Assembly (NCBI GenBank): GCA_040388375.1
Contig: JAZKBU010000003.1
Span: 434,001 to 498,000 of the forward strand
Source: Bacteroidota bacterium
Lineage (GTDB): Bacteria; Bacteroidota; Bacteroidia; UKL13-3
Length of the DNA stretch: 64,000 bases
Direction of reading: 5' to 3'
Shown: positions 1-6,344 of the stretch, one piece after another
How the letters are laid out: every line of letters begins with the position of its first letter
Numbering within the stretch: the first letter of the stretch is position 1
Notes under the pieces: generated by a model
Told to the model about the DNA's origin: nothing
Seen by the model: the letters and a program-made list of their open reading frames with translations, nothing else
Database searches by the model: none
Translations under genes and position numbers: made by a program

Positions 1-60
1 CAAAAAAATGCAATGGATTTCAGAAAAACCGATTGGAAAAACAAGAATATCATTAAATAG
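1..60 (+). CDS. C-terminal end of a truncated gene
   Basis: From base 1 a frame of 19 sense codons runs into a TAG stop at 58-60. The peptide ends DFRKTDWKNKNIIK, which is lysine- and asparagine-rich like other C-termini in this AT-rich genome. It is directly followed by a palindromic repeat, as is the next gene on the same strand. The fragment is too short to name a family, and the frame could be chance. It is listed because it is the only frame across the window edge that ends cleanly before the repeat. Confidence 0.45.
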   Translation, partial: QKNAMDFRKTDWKNKNIIK

Positions 61-61
61 A

Positions 62-93
62 AATTACCCGTAGAGACGTTGCACGCAACGTCT
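62..93 (+). repeat. REP-like palindrome with GTAG foot, copy 1
   Basis: AATTACCC is followed by GTAG (70-73) and then a 9-bp stem AGACGTTGC / GCAACGTCT (74-82 and 85-93) with a 2-base loop. Two more copies lie at 743 and 879 in the same orientation, with the same upstream AATTA and the same GTAG foot. Confidence 0.85.
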
Positions 94-119
94 TTATATT
101 TTACATTGTTAAACTATTT

Positions 120-148
120 GTCCGTGGTTGGCGTCCTTACCAACCACG
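120..148. repeat. GTCC-loop palindrome, copy 1
   Basis: A 9-bp stem CGTGGTTGG / CCAACCACG (123-131 and 140-148) encloses a loop that begins CGTCC. A second GTCC sits at 120-123 on the outer edge of the left arm. A related copy with the same stem is at 1837-1861. Confidence 0.8.
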
Positions 149-189
149 TTTTATAGATATTATTTTTTATTTAACAAACCCAAAAGCCT

Positions 190-738
190 ATGCCAGCCAT
201 TTACGAAGCGTATGCCATTTACGCAGAATGTACCGGTTCCGACCTCGGAACCGAAGAGATGAAAGAGAATATGCCCAACCGCATCTTCAACAAAGTAGAA
301 GCATTTTCAGGCAATGCAATCCATATTCCCAAAGAATTCAAGGGCGAACGGATTTGTTTGCAGCGTGGAGTATATCGCGTAAATGGCCTTTCATTCCTCA
401 CCATGCTCAGTGCAGGTGTTCCACCCGTGCCACCCGTTCCCGTAAGTCCCCTTATCGATGTATATCCCGGCTATTGCATATTGTATGATGCCAATAATCC
501 ACCAACACTCAATAACATGACAGGAGCTTTATGCGTAGGAACCATGGGCACAGCTTACGATGGTACACCCAGTATTTTCGATTGCGTGTTAGAAGTAAAA
601 GATAAGCCACTCGAAATTTCACTCGGGCATCAATGCTCGTATAACAATCCGCAAGCACCGTACCCTAAAGTTTACCTGCGAATTGGTGGGTCCGACTATC
701 ACGTTTGTGCACGTATAGCTATTTTTAAAATTGCGTAA
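190..738 (+). CDS. Hypothetical protein
   Basis: This encodes a 182-residue protein that I do not recognise. No signal peptide, lipobox or membrane segment is visible. It carries a proline-rich stretch at about residues 76-87 (GVPPVPPVPVSP) and appears beta-rich on both sides of it, with several scattered cysteines. The start ATG at 190 is preceded by AT-rich sequence without a clear ribosome binding site, which is normal for this phylum. REP-like palindromes lie on both sides (62-93 and 743-780), and the downstream copy has a T-run and could end transcription. Codon use looks less AT-biased than that of its neighbours, which fits accessory DNA. The coding call is good; the function is unknown. 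Confidence 0.7.
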   Translation: MPAIYEAYAIYAECTGSDLGTEEMKENMPNRIFNKVEAFSGNAIHIPKEFKGERICLQRGVYRVNGLSFLTMLSAGVPPVPPVPVSPLIDVYPGYCILYDANNPPTLNNMTGALCVGTMGTAYDGTPSIFDCVLEVKDKPLEISLGHQCSYNNPQAPYPKVYLRIGGSDYHVCARIAIFKIA

Positions 739-742
739 CCGC

Positions 743-780
743 AATTACCTGTAGAGACGTTGCATTGCAACGTCTTTTTT
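743..780 (+). repeat. REP-like palindrome, copy 2, with T-run
   Basis: AATTACCT is followed by GTAG (751-754) and a 9-bp stem AGACGTTGC / GCAACGTCT (755-763 and 767-775), then a run of T to 780. It lies five bases after the stop of the 190-738 gene and could act as its terminator. Confidence 0.85.
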
Positions 781-819
781 GTTAAAATAGAAAGAATCTG
801 TACTACTAATATTGTCCGC

Positions 820-837
820 TCCCGATAGCTATCGGGA
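820..837. repeat. Perfect 18-bp palindrome
   Basis: TCCCGATAGCTATCGGGA is a perfect palindrome without a loop. It stands in a 178-base gene-free stretch (739-916) between two REP-like copies. A partial repeat of its edge, TCTCCCGACC, follows at 842-851. Confidence 0.75.
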
Positions 838-878
838 AGTGTCTCCCGACCAACCGCTACTATTCAACCTATAAAAGT

Positions 879-914
879 AATTATTTGTAGAGATGTTGCA
901 TGCAACGCCTCTAC
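879..914 (+). repeat. REP-like palindrome with GTAG foot, copy 3
   Basis: AATTATTT is followed by GTAG (887-890), then AGATGTTGCA / TGCAACGCCT and CTAC. Here the pairing extends over 14 positions (887-900 with 901-914) with two mismatches. It ends two bases before the stop of the convergent dihydrofolate-reductase-like gene, so it may double as that gene's 3' end signal. Confidence 0.8.
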
Positions 915-916
915 GG

Positions 917-1474
917 TTATTTTACCGTTTCATAGTAAAGTATTACCGGTCCCGAATCAAATGTTTTAGTATGTAAAAACTTAAGGCTAACACTGTCAGT
1001 TATGTTTTTAAATAATGGCAAGCCCTTACCTAAAATAACGGGCTGTATGCAAAGCTGGTATTCATCAACTAAGCCCAGTTCCGTTAAAGCCACTATTAAA
1101 CTCGGGCTGCCGGCACAAATGTTTTTACCAGCCTGTTGCTTAAGCGCTAAAATTTCCTCTTTAATAATTTCTCTTTTCAATGTTGAGTTTTTCCAGTCAA
1201 CCCGTTCAAGCGTGCGCGAAAAAACAAATTTATCAATATTGTCTATAAGCACCGCAAAGTCATCCGTAGCTTTGTTACCCGTAGGTTCCTTTACTATCGT
1301 TGGCCAATAACTTTCCATTAATTGATAAGTTTTCCTTCCGTATAAAAGAACATCAGCATTCCGGAGTAGCTCATTATAATGTTCATGTATCTCATCATCT
1401 ACAATCATTCCATCGGCATCGTGGTTGCAAAACCCGTCCAGAGTCATATTAATGGCTGCAATTATTTTTCTCAT
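917..1474 (-). CDS. Dihydrofolate reductase family protein (RibD C-terminal type)
   Basis: The product is 185 residues, the usual size of the small stand-alone RibD-C/DHFR-like proteins. The N-terminus MRKIIAAINMTLDGFCNHD matches the family opening strand and the SLDG-type turn. VLLYGRKTYQLM at about 43-54 and AGSPSLIVALTELGLVDEYQLCIQPVILGKGLPLF at about 121-155 match the nucleotide-binding glycine turns and the GKG loop. Family members reduce pteridine- or flavin-like substrates with NAD(P)H, but most are uncharacterised and true folate activity should not be assumed. The start ATG overlaps the stop of the upstream 1471-1740 gene by four bases, so the two are probably co-transcribed and translationally coupled. 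Confidence 0.88.
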   Translation of the reverse strand: MRKIIAAINMTLDGFCNHDADGMIVDDEIHEHYNELLRNADVLLYGRKTYQLMESYWPTIVKEPTGNKATDDFAVLIDNIDKFVFSRTLERVDWKNSTLKREIIKEEILALKQQAGKNICAGSPSLIVALTELGLVDEYQLCIQPVILGKGLPLFKNITDSVSLKFLHTKTFDSGPVILYYETVK

Positions 1475-1740
1475 ATAGCTGGTTCATTTTTAAGTTCACC
1501 ATTTTCATTTTTTTTACAAATCCCGCAATACTCAGCTTCATTATATTCATTGCCACACCACTTACATCCGCGAGGGTTTCTTAACCCAAACGAAGAGATA
1601 ATAAAATAGCCGATTAAAGGAGTAGTTATTACACATATAAAAAGGGCCACAAAGAAATTGATTCTACGTTTTTTACTCTCTTGCCAACACATTAAAATAG
1701 CAAGGAGAAAAAACACAATTAATATTATAGTCAATAGCAT
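1471..1740 (-). CDS. Small membrane protein with cysteine pairs
   Basis: This is an 89-residue protein of unknown function. Two hydrophobic segments, at about 2-19 and 29-50, are followed by a short soluble tail with CKWC and CGIC spaced like a minimal zinc ribbon (about residues 59-75). The charged turn between the segments (QESKKRRI) suggests both termini lie on the same side of the membrane. Its stop overlaps the start of the downstream DHFR-like gene by four bases, so they form a two-gene operon. The metal-binding reading is inference from the two CxxC pairs only. Confidence 0.65.
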   Translation of the reverse strand: MLLTIILIVFFLLAILMCWQESKKRRINFFVALFICVITTPLIGYFIISSFGLRNPRGCKWCGNEYNEAEYCGICKKNENGELKNEPAI

Positions 1741-1836
1741 AGTTTCTTGTTTTTGGTATTACGGATAATTGATAAGTTATACAATAATATGTAGTTTTTA
1801 CTTTTGTTACAATAGCTCGTAAATTGTCTTGTGTCC

Positions 1837-1861
1837 GTGGTTGGTGTCCCTCACCAACCAC
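1837..1861. repeat. GTCC-loop palindrome, copy 2
   Basis: GTGGTTGGTG / CACCAACCAC (1837-1846 and 1852-1861) form a 10-bp stem around TCCCT. GTCC precedes the stem at 1833-1836, as in the copy at 120-148. Confidence 0.8.
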
Positions 1862-1883
1862 AAATAAACGCCTGTTATTAATC

Positions 1884-1944
1884 TCAAACAAATGCTTCCT
1901 AACCTCAAACAAATTGCTTCAAGGGTCAAACAAATACTTTATGG
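1884..1944. repeat. Direct repeat with 21-base period, three copies
   Basis: TCAAACAAAT begins at 1884, 1905 and 1926, so the period is exactly 21 bases. The first two copies continue into GCTTC and the third into ACTTT. No gene starts directly beside it. Confidence 0.65.
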
Positions 1945-2004
1945 TGAATAAAACAAAGTGTACTAAAAAAGGTGCAAACAGAACATCTATTACCAATTAG
2001 CCAT

Positions 2005-2024
2005 TGCAGGCGTCCTCGCCTGCA
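2005..2024. repeat. TGCAGGCG palindrome with TCCT loop
   Basis: TGCAGGCG / CGCCTGCA form an 8-bp stem around TCCT. The same stem with an AGGA loop, i.e. the reverse orientation, occurs at 2879-2898. The two copies flank the 2043-2735 lipoprotein gene. Confidence 0.8.
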
Positions 2025-2042
2025 TGGATAGAAAAACATTTT

Positions 2043-2735
2043 TCATCGATCAAACTTTTTGAAGTTGTTTTTCCAGTATGTTTCGATAAATACCCATTTA
2101 TCATCTTGTTTTGAAATATGCTTTAAATAAGAAAGACGCTCAACTAATTTCTTTTCTCCATTATTTGAATCACTTACTTTATATATTTCTATCACTTGTG
2201 GAGTAGCTTTTGTTTCAAAGTCGCAACCTTGTCCATAAAGGTAACCGTAATTTACCAATTTATAATTGTCAATTTTACTTAAATAACTTTCCCAATTCAA
2301 GTCTCCACATCCAGCCCTGTTATAAGAGTAATAAAAAGGCGTACTCTTTATTTTTTGTATATCAAGGTCACAATGCTCAATGAGTTTAAATGTTCTAAGT
2401 TCCTTGTCAAATAGATAATTGTCACATTCATTTGGAGTATTACCAACTACAAAAACGCGAATGTCTTTGTAACCATCTTCATCAATGTCTAAAAACGAAG
2501 CTTCATGGTAATAGTTTGCAGGTTTTACTATTGTATCGCCTTGTATAGAAAATAAACAATAGAATTTATCGTCCTTTAAAATCTGAACATATTGGTAGTT
2601 ATTAATTCTTAAAGTATCTCGTCTTTGAATATCACTTTTAATAGGTGATTGATTATTGACACTAGTTTTATCATTCACACTTGAGTTACAAGCGGTCAAG
2701 ATGAGAAGTAATAGTATGCTTAATCGAGTTGTCAT
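2043..2735 (-). CDS. Lipoprotein with EF-hand-like turn (XAC2610-like)
   Basis: This is a 230-residue predicted lipoprotein. The signal MTTRLSILLLLILTAC ends in a lipobox Cys at residue 16. The segment FLDIDEDGYKDIRVF, near residues 81-95, has the Asp-rich turn of XAC2610-like and FG-GAP-type proteins, where it sits in a beta-propeller-like or calcium-binding context. Four or more cysteines follow in the second half (NECDNY, EHCDLD, AGCGDL, QGCDFE), suggesting disulfides in the periplasm. Inverted copies of one palindrome lie on both sides (2005-2024 and 2879-2898). The lipoprotein call is firm; the domain assignment is tentative. Confidence 0.7.
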   Translation of the reverse strand: MTTRLSILLLLILTACNSSVNDKTSVNNQSPIKSDIQRRDTLRINNYQYVQILKDDKFYCLFSIQGDTIVKPANYYHEASFLDIDEDGYKDIRVFVVGNTPNECDNYLFDKELRTFKLIEHCDLDIQKIKSTPFYYSYNRAGCGDLNWESYLSKIDNYKLVNYGYLYGQGCDFETKATPQVIEIYKVSDSNNGEKKLVERLSYLKHISKQDDKWVFIETYWKNNFKKFDR

Positions 2736-2878
2736 AAAATTATCAGCAATGTTTCCTAAACAGTTTTAGTTGCGAGTTGCAAAACGAAAGTCCGTAACTA
2801 AGATAAAAATAAATGCAAAATTTAATGATGAATTTAAGTACTATGATAGCAATTGTATAAGTTTGTTATTTCCGCAAT

Positions 2879-2898
2879 TGCAGGCGAGGACGCCTGCA
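2879..2898. repeat. TGCAGGCG palindrome with AGGA loop
   Basis: The stem TGCAGGCG / CGCCTGCA is identical to that at 2005-2024 but the loop is the reverse complement, so the two copies are in opposite orientation. The stretch 2736-3025 holds no other clear feature. Confidence 0.8.
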
Positions 2899-3025
2899 TC
2901 GGCTACAAAACTTTCATTGTTATTTGTCAACCTTTGGCAATAGTTTGCCCATATTTTTCCAAGATTTGAGTTTACATGAATATGAGTTTCAACTTTTGTC
3001 AAATGCTTATTACCAATTAATATTT

Positions 3026-3562
3026 CTATTCTTTCGAGTACAAAATGCCCCATTGGCCATATTTCATTTCTTTCTCAAAAATTTCACCCGGCTTATATTC
3101 TCGATAAACCTCTAAATGTATGTTGTCATTGTCATAAGGATTGCTAATATCAATATAATGTCTTAATCTTCCATTTTTTGTCACCTCTGGTCTGTATTTA
3201 ATTATTGTTTGCCTAATTATAACTAATTGTGATTTGCCAAAACTATTTGTTGTTATGATTAATGAAAAAAACATTCCACAAAATATTATTGAACTATAAC
3301 ATATCATTATTATTATAGAAAAAATGTCTCTTGCTTTTTCCTTCAATTTAGATTGTGTTAAATAACTATCAAGTGGTTTTACTTTTTTGAAGTAAAATCT
3401 TGGTCCAAATAAACAGAGACAAATGAAAGTAGGCCCAAGAAAATATTTTGCAGTTATTTTCAAGGCTTTTTCTGTTTCAAAATATTTAATGGCAAAAAAT
3501 GGATAGCTAATTACAATTGCAGATAAAATAAGAAAAACAATTACTTTAACCTTCCAATGCAT
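3026..3562 (-). CDS. Hypothetical membrane protein
   Basis: This encodes a 178-residue protein that I do not recognise. Three hydrophobic segments are visible, at about 5-25, 38-56 and 80-104, followed by a soluble C-terminal domain of about 70 residues containing RLRHYIDISNPYDNDNIHLEVYREYKPGEIF. The ATG at 3562 has no competing upstream start. It lies 58 bases downstream of the 3621-4085 lipoprotein gene on the same strand, so the two could be co-transcribed. The C-terminal part may be a small beta domain facing the periplasm or cytoplasm. No function is proposed. Confidence 0.6.
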   Translation of the reverse strand: MHWKVKVIVFLILSAIVISYPFFAIKYFETEKALKITAKYFLGPTFICLCLFGPRFYFKKVKPLDSYLTQSKLKEKARDIFSIIIMICYSSIIFCGMFFSLIITTNSFGKSQLVIIRQTIIKYRPEVTKNGRLRHYIDISNPYDNDNIHLEVYREYKPGEIFEKEMKYGQWGILYSKE

Positions 3563-3620
3563 AATTTTTTACTATTTTTATTAGAATAGTTACAGCTATT
3601 GTCTCTATTTATTTTAATAA

Positions 3621-4085
3621 TTACTTCTTCTTAGCTGTTAATCCAACAGGTATCTTTAGGTCACCCTTATCATACATATTTATAAAAATAGTAACAGTGT
3701 CTTTAGAGCCTATCCAAGTTACTCTATATTTATCTAACAAGCCCATATTATCAAAAAGTCCATTAGGTGTTTTAAACGGACAACAACTTCCGGCTCTAAA
3801 GTATTTTGATTCCTCGCCATTGGGTCCCAATAAAGCATTTAAAAACTTCCTTTCATTGCTAGGCCCACCACCTTCACCACCTACTTTAATTGGATTTAAT
3901 TTATCGAACCCATAAGATTTATCCTCACTTATTTCAGTCAGTAAAAATGTATTCTCATTTATAAACTCTACTGGCTTGGTTCTGGTGTCTCCTTGCCCAA
4001 CGGAGGAAGTAGCTGAGTTCTTTTTCGAAGCACATCCAACCAAGATAGTTAATCCAATAATTATTAATATTTTATTCATCAGCAT
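3621..4085 (-). CDS. Small conserved lipoprotein
   Basis: This is a 154-residue predicted lipoprotein with signal MNKILIIIGLTILVGC and lipobox Cys at residue 18 from the ATG at 4085. A second ATG at 4079 is equally possible. The mature part contains NTFLLTEISEDKSYGFDKLNPIKVGGEG, NERKFLNALLGPNGEE and GSCCPFKTPNGL, which I recognise as a small family common in Bacteroidota. From memory, members are sometimes labelled 2-dehydro-3-deoxyphosphooctonate aldolase, but nothing here resembles the barrel of that enzyme and 154 residues is far too short. The paired cysteines in SCCPF may form a disulfide or bind a ligand. Function unknown. Confidence 0.7.
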   Translation of the reverse strand: MLMNKILIIIGLTILVGCASKKNSATSSVGQGDTRTKPVEFINENTFLLTEISEDKSYGFDKLNPIKVGGEGGGPSNERKFLNALLGPNGEESKYFRAGSCCPFKTPNGLFDNMGLLDKYRVTWIGSKDTVTIFINMYDKGDLKIPVGLTAKKK

Positions 4086-4166
4086 ATTATTTTGTTCAAA
4101 TTATAGACAATAATATAATATTTTTACTTCTCTCACAATGATTAGAAAAAAGCAAGGAATTCACAA

Positions 4167-4532
4167 CTATATTCTATCCAAACTCTCCTTCGTCAACTCA
4201 CCTTTTGTATTGCCCGTATTTAAAGTAGTATTCGGTTCAAACAATAAAACAGAAACTTCCTCCTTCGCTACAGGCCGGTGCTCCACACCTCTGGGCACTA
4301 CCAAAAATTCATTTTCGTTAAGCGTAACTTTCTTATTACGAAACTCCATCACAAAGCTGCCTTTAACCACCAAAAACATTTCATCCTCCTGCTCATGTTG
4401 GTGCCATACAAATTCACCTTTAAACTTAACCAGCTTCACATGTTGCCCGTTCAACTCCGCCACAATACGCGGGTTCCAGTAATCAGTAAACAAAGCCAGC
4501 TTTTCGGCAATATTAATTTTATCCATTTTCAA
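4167..4532 (-). CDS. Cupin-domain protein
   Basis: This is a 121-residue single-cupin protein. The first cupin motif appears as FVWHQHEQEDEMFLVVKGSF at about 41-60, with two His and a Glu positioned to bind a metal. The second motif follows as NEFLVVPRGVEHRP at about 74-87, with the third His. No signal peptide is seen, so it should be cytoplasmic. Proteins of this size bind small ligands or act as isomerases or dioxygenases, and the substrate cannot be read from the sequence. Start codons at 4532 and 4526 (MKMDK / MDK) are both possible. It is divergent from the rhodanese-thioredoxin gene. Confidence 0.85.
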   Translation of the reverse strand: MKMDKINIAEKLALFTDYWNPRIVAELNGQHVKLVKFKGEFVWHQHEQEDEMFLVVKGSFVMEFRNKKVTLNENEFLVVPRGVEHRPVAKEEVSVLLFEPNTTLNTGNTKGELTKESLDRI

Positions 4533-4653
4533 TTTTATTGTGAGGGCAAATTATGCAATACATTTTAAATAATATTGGCCGGCATACCAAAGAAATATTG
4601 TAGCACAATATTGCAGGATAATAATTAATTTGCAGCCACATTTAAACACAACA

Positions 4654-5358
4654 ATGATCAGAACATATTTATTCATAGTACTCAGCATTTTATTAGGTGC
4701 TTGCTCAAACGGACAAAACAATACATCGCTAACCGCTACTGCATTCAGCGAGAAAATAAAACAATCAAACCAAGCCATTATAGTAGATGTAAGAACCCCG
4801 GGCGAATATGCCGAAGGCCATATTGCTAATGCCCATAATATAGATTACAACGGAGCCGATTTTGATAAGCAAATAGCTGCACTTGATACAAGCAAAGAAT
4901 ACATGGTATATTGTTTAAGTGGAGGCAGAAGCTCATCAGCAGCCAATAAAATGCGTAAGGCAGGTTTTACCAAAGTATATGAGTTGCAAGGAGGCATGAT
5001 GAAATGGAGAGCCGCTAAGCTGCCCGAAGTAAGCACCACTCCCCAGATAAACACAAGCGGTTTAACCAAACAACAATTTGAGCAATTACTCAATACCAAT
5101 AAAATAGTATTGGTCGATTTTTACGCAGACTGGTGTGCACCATGCAGAAAAATAAAACCATATATAGAAGAAATTGCCAAAGAAATGAAAGACAAAGTAG
5201 AGGTAATTACAATCAATGCAGACGACAATAAAGCCTTGTTAGACCAATTGCAAATAGACGAATTACCTACCTTACAAATATACCGCAACAAAAAAGCAAC
5301 CTGGACCAATATAGGTTTAACTACGAAAGAAGAAATAGTAAAAGCTTTAAATAAATAA
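4654..5358 (+). CDS. Rhodanese-thioredoxin fusion lipoprotein
   Basis: This is a 234-residue lipoprotein combining two sulfur-redox domains. The signal MIRTYLFIVLSILLGAC places the lipidated Cys at 17. Residues 30-125 are a rhodanese domain with the active loop CLSGGRSS (Cys87) and the DVRTPGEYAEGHI turn. Residues 137-234 are thioredoxin-like with CAPC at 161-164 and a cis-Pro in ELPT at 205. ATG 4654 is chosen because it starts the lipoprotein signal; an upstream TTG at 4630 would only add eight residues. Such fusions are found in Bacteroidota and presumably handle periplasmic sulfane sulfur or thiol redox. A terminator follows at 5371. Confidence 0.9.
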   Translation: MIRTYLFIVLSILLGACSNGQNNTSLTATAFSEKIKQSNQAIIVDVRTPGEYAEGHIANAHNIDYNGADFDKQIAALDTSKEYMVYCLSGGRSSSAANKMRKAGFTKVYELQGGMMKWRAAKLPEVSTTPQINTSGLTKQQFEQLLNTNKIVLVDFYADWCAPCRKIKPYIEEIAKEMKDKVEVITINADDNKALLDQLQIDELPTLQIYRNKKATWTNIGLTTKEEIVKALNK

Positions 5359-5367
5359 AAGAATTTT

Positions 5368-5402
5368 AAAAAAACATCAGTTAACTAAACTGGTGTTTTT
5401 TT
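5368..5402 (+). terminator. Terminator after the rhodanese-thioredoxin gene
   Basis: AACATCAGTT (5373-5382) pairs with AACTGGTGTT (5388-5397) through one G-T pair, flanked by an A-run and a T-run. Confidence 0.7.
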
Positions 5403-5420
5403 ATGCAGTAAAATGAAGAC

Positions 5421-6332
5421 ATGGAAAAAATAAAAGCCATATTTTGTTGGAGCGGGGGTAAAGATAGCGCTATGGCTTTGTATACCATTTTGCAGGAAAA
5501 CAAATACGAAGTAAAGTATTTGCTAACCACCATAAACGGACAAAACCACCGCATAGCTATGCATGGCGTAAAAGAAGCTTTGCTTGATGCGCAGGCACAA
5601 GCCATAGGTATACCACAATTAAAAGTATACACATACGAAGCCACCAACGATGCCTATGAAAAAGCCATGGAACAAACCCTACTGCAAGCAAAAGCCGAAG
5701 GCATACAGCATGTTATTTTTGGCGATATATTTTTAGAAGACCTGCGTACCTATCGCGAAAACAATTTAGCCAAAGTACAAATGCAAGCCGTGTTTCCCTT
5801 ATGGAAACAAGACACCACATACCTTGTCAATAAATTTATAGATACCGGTTTTAAAACAATTACCTGTTGCATTAACGATGCCTGTTTAACAGCCGAACAT
5901 GTAGGTCAGCTAATTACCCACGACTACATCAATCAACTACCTGTCGGAGTTGACCCTTGCGGTGAAAATGGCGAATTCCATACCTTTTGTTTTGATGGCC
6001 CCATATTTAACCAAGCCATTCCTATAGAAGCAGAACAAAAAATATACATGCCATTAACCCTTCCTGTCAATACCGATAACGATGTTTGCAATACAGAAAT
6101 AAAAACCAAAGGATTTTGGTACAACGAATTAAGTTTAATAGACCCAAGCAATACCCAATACAAAAAGTGTCCCCATTGCTTCACCTATTTTAAATGTAAG
6201 GTTGATGATATAAGCCAATGCCAGTGCAGTACCGTAAAGCTAAATGCCAACCAACTTAATTATATAGCTAGTAAATATACCGATTGTTTGTGTGCTAACT
6301 GTATGCAACAGTTAGCCGCTGAAGCAAACTAA
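5421..6332 (+). CDS. Dph6-like ATP pyrophosphatase fused to a cysteine-rich CWC domain
   Basis: This is a 303-residue two-domain protein. Residues 1-220 are an adenine-nucleotide alpha-hydrolase of the diphthine-ammonia-ligase-like family (MJ0570 type), with the PP-loop SGGKDS at 11-16, a GDIFLEDLRTYRENNL segment near 100-115, and GVDPCGENGEFHTFCFDGP near 175-193, the hallmark of this family. Residues 248-300 carry CPHC (from Cys250), KCK, CQCS and DCLCANC, the pattern of the cysteine-rich CWC family, probably a metal site. Bacteria lack diphthamide, so the amidation substrate is unknown. The second domain suggests binding of metal or nucleic acid. No signal peptide is seen. Confidence 0.85.
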   Translation: MEKIKAIFCWSGGKDSAMALYTILQENKYEVKYLLTTINGQNHRIAMHGVKEALLDAQAQAIGIPQLKVYTYEATNDAYEKAMEQTLLQAKAEGIQHVIFGDIFLEDLRTYRENNLAKVQMQAVFPLWKQDTTYLVNKFIDTGFKTITCCINDACLTAEHVGQLITHDYINQLPVGVDPCGENGEFHTFCFDGPIFNQAIPIEAEQKIYMPLTLPVNTDNDVCNTEIKTKGFWYNELSLIDPSNTQYKKCPHCFTYFKCKVDDISQCQCSTVKLNANQLNYIASKYTDCLCANCMQQLAAEAN

Positions 6333-6344
6333 AGCTATTAAAGC

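Larger units (their letters stand above)
1741..2042. other. Gene-free stretch with repeats
   Basis: About 300 bases hold no convincing gene. They contain a GTCC-loop palindrome (1837-1861), a 21-base-period direct repeat (1884-1944) and a second type of GTCC-loop palindrome (2005-2024). Confidence 0.6.

Noticed and set aside
190-914. Possible prophage or insertion element around the first hypothetical gene
   Set aside because: No integrase, transposase, terminal repeats or target duplication are visible; only short palindromes flank it.
1673-1912. A 79-residue minus-strand frame
   Set aside because: It covers the GTCC-loop palindrome and part of the 21-base repeat and overlaps the 1471-1740 gene; it looks like chance.
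2841-3053. A 70-residue minus-strand frame
   Set aside because: It overlaps the 3026-3562 gene and runs through the TGCAGGCG palindrome; no family resemblance.
3621-4085. KDO-8-phosphate synthase-type annotation for the small lipoprotein
   Set aside because: The protein is a 154-residue lipoprotein with no aldolase barrel motifs.
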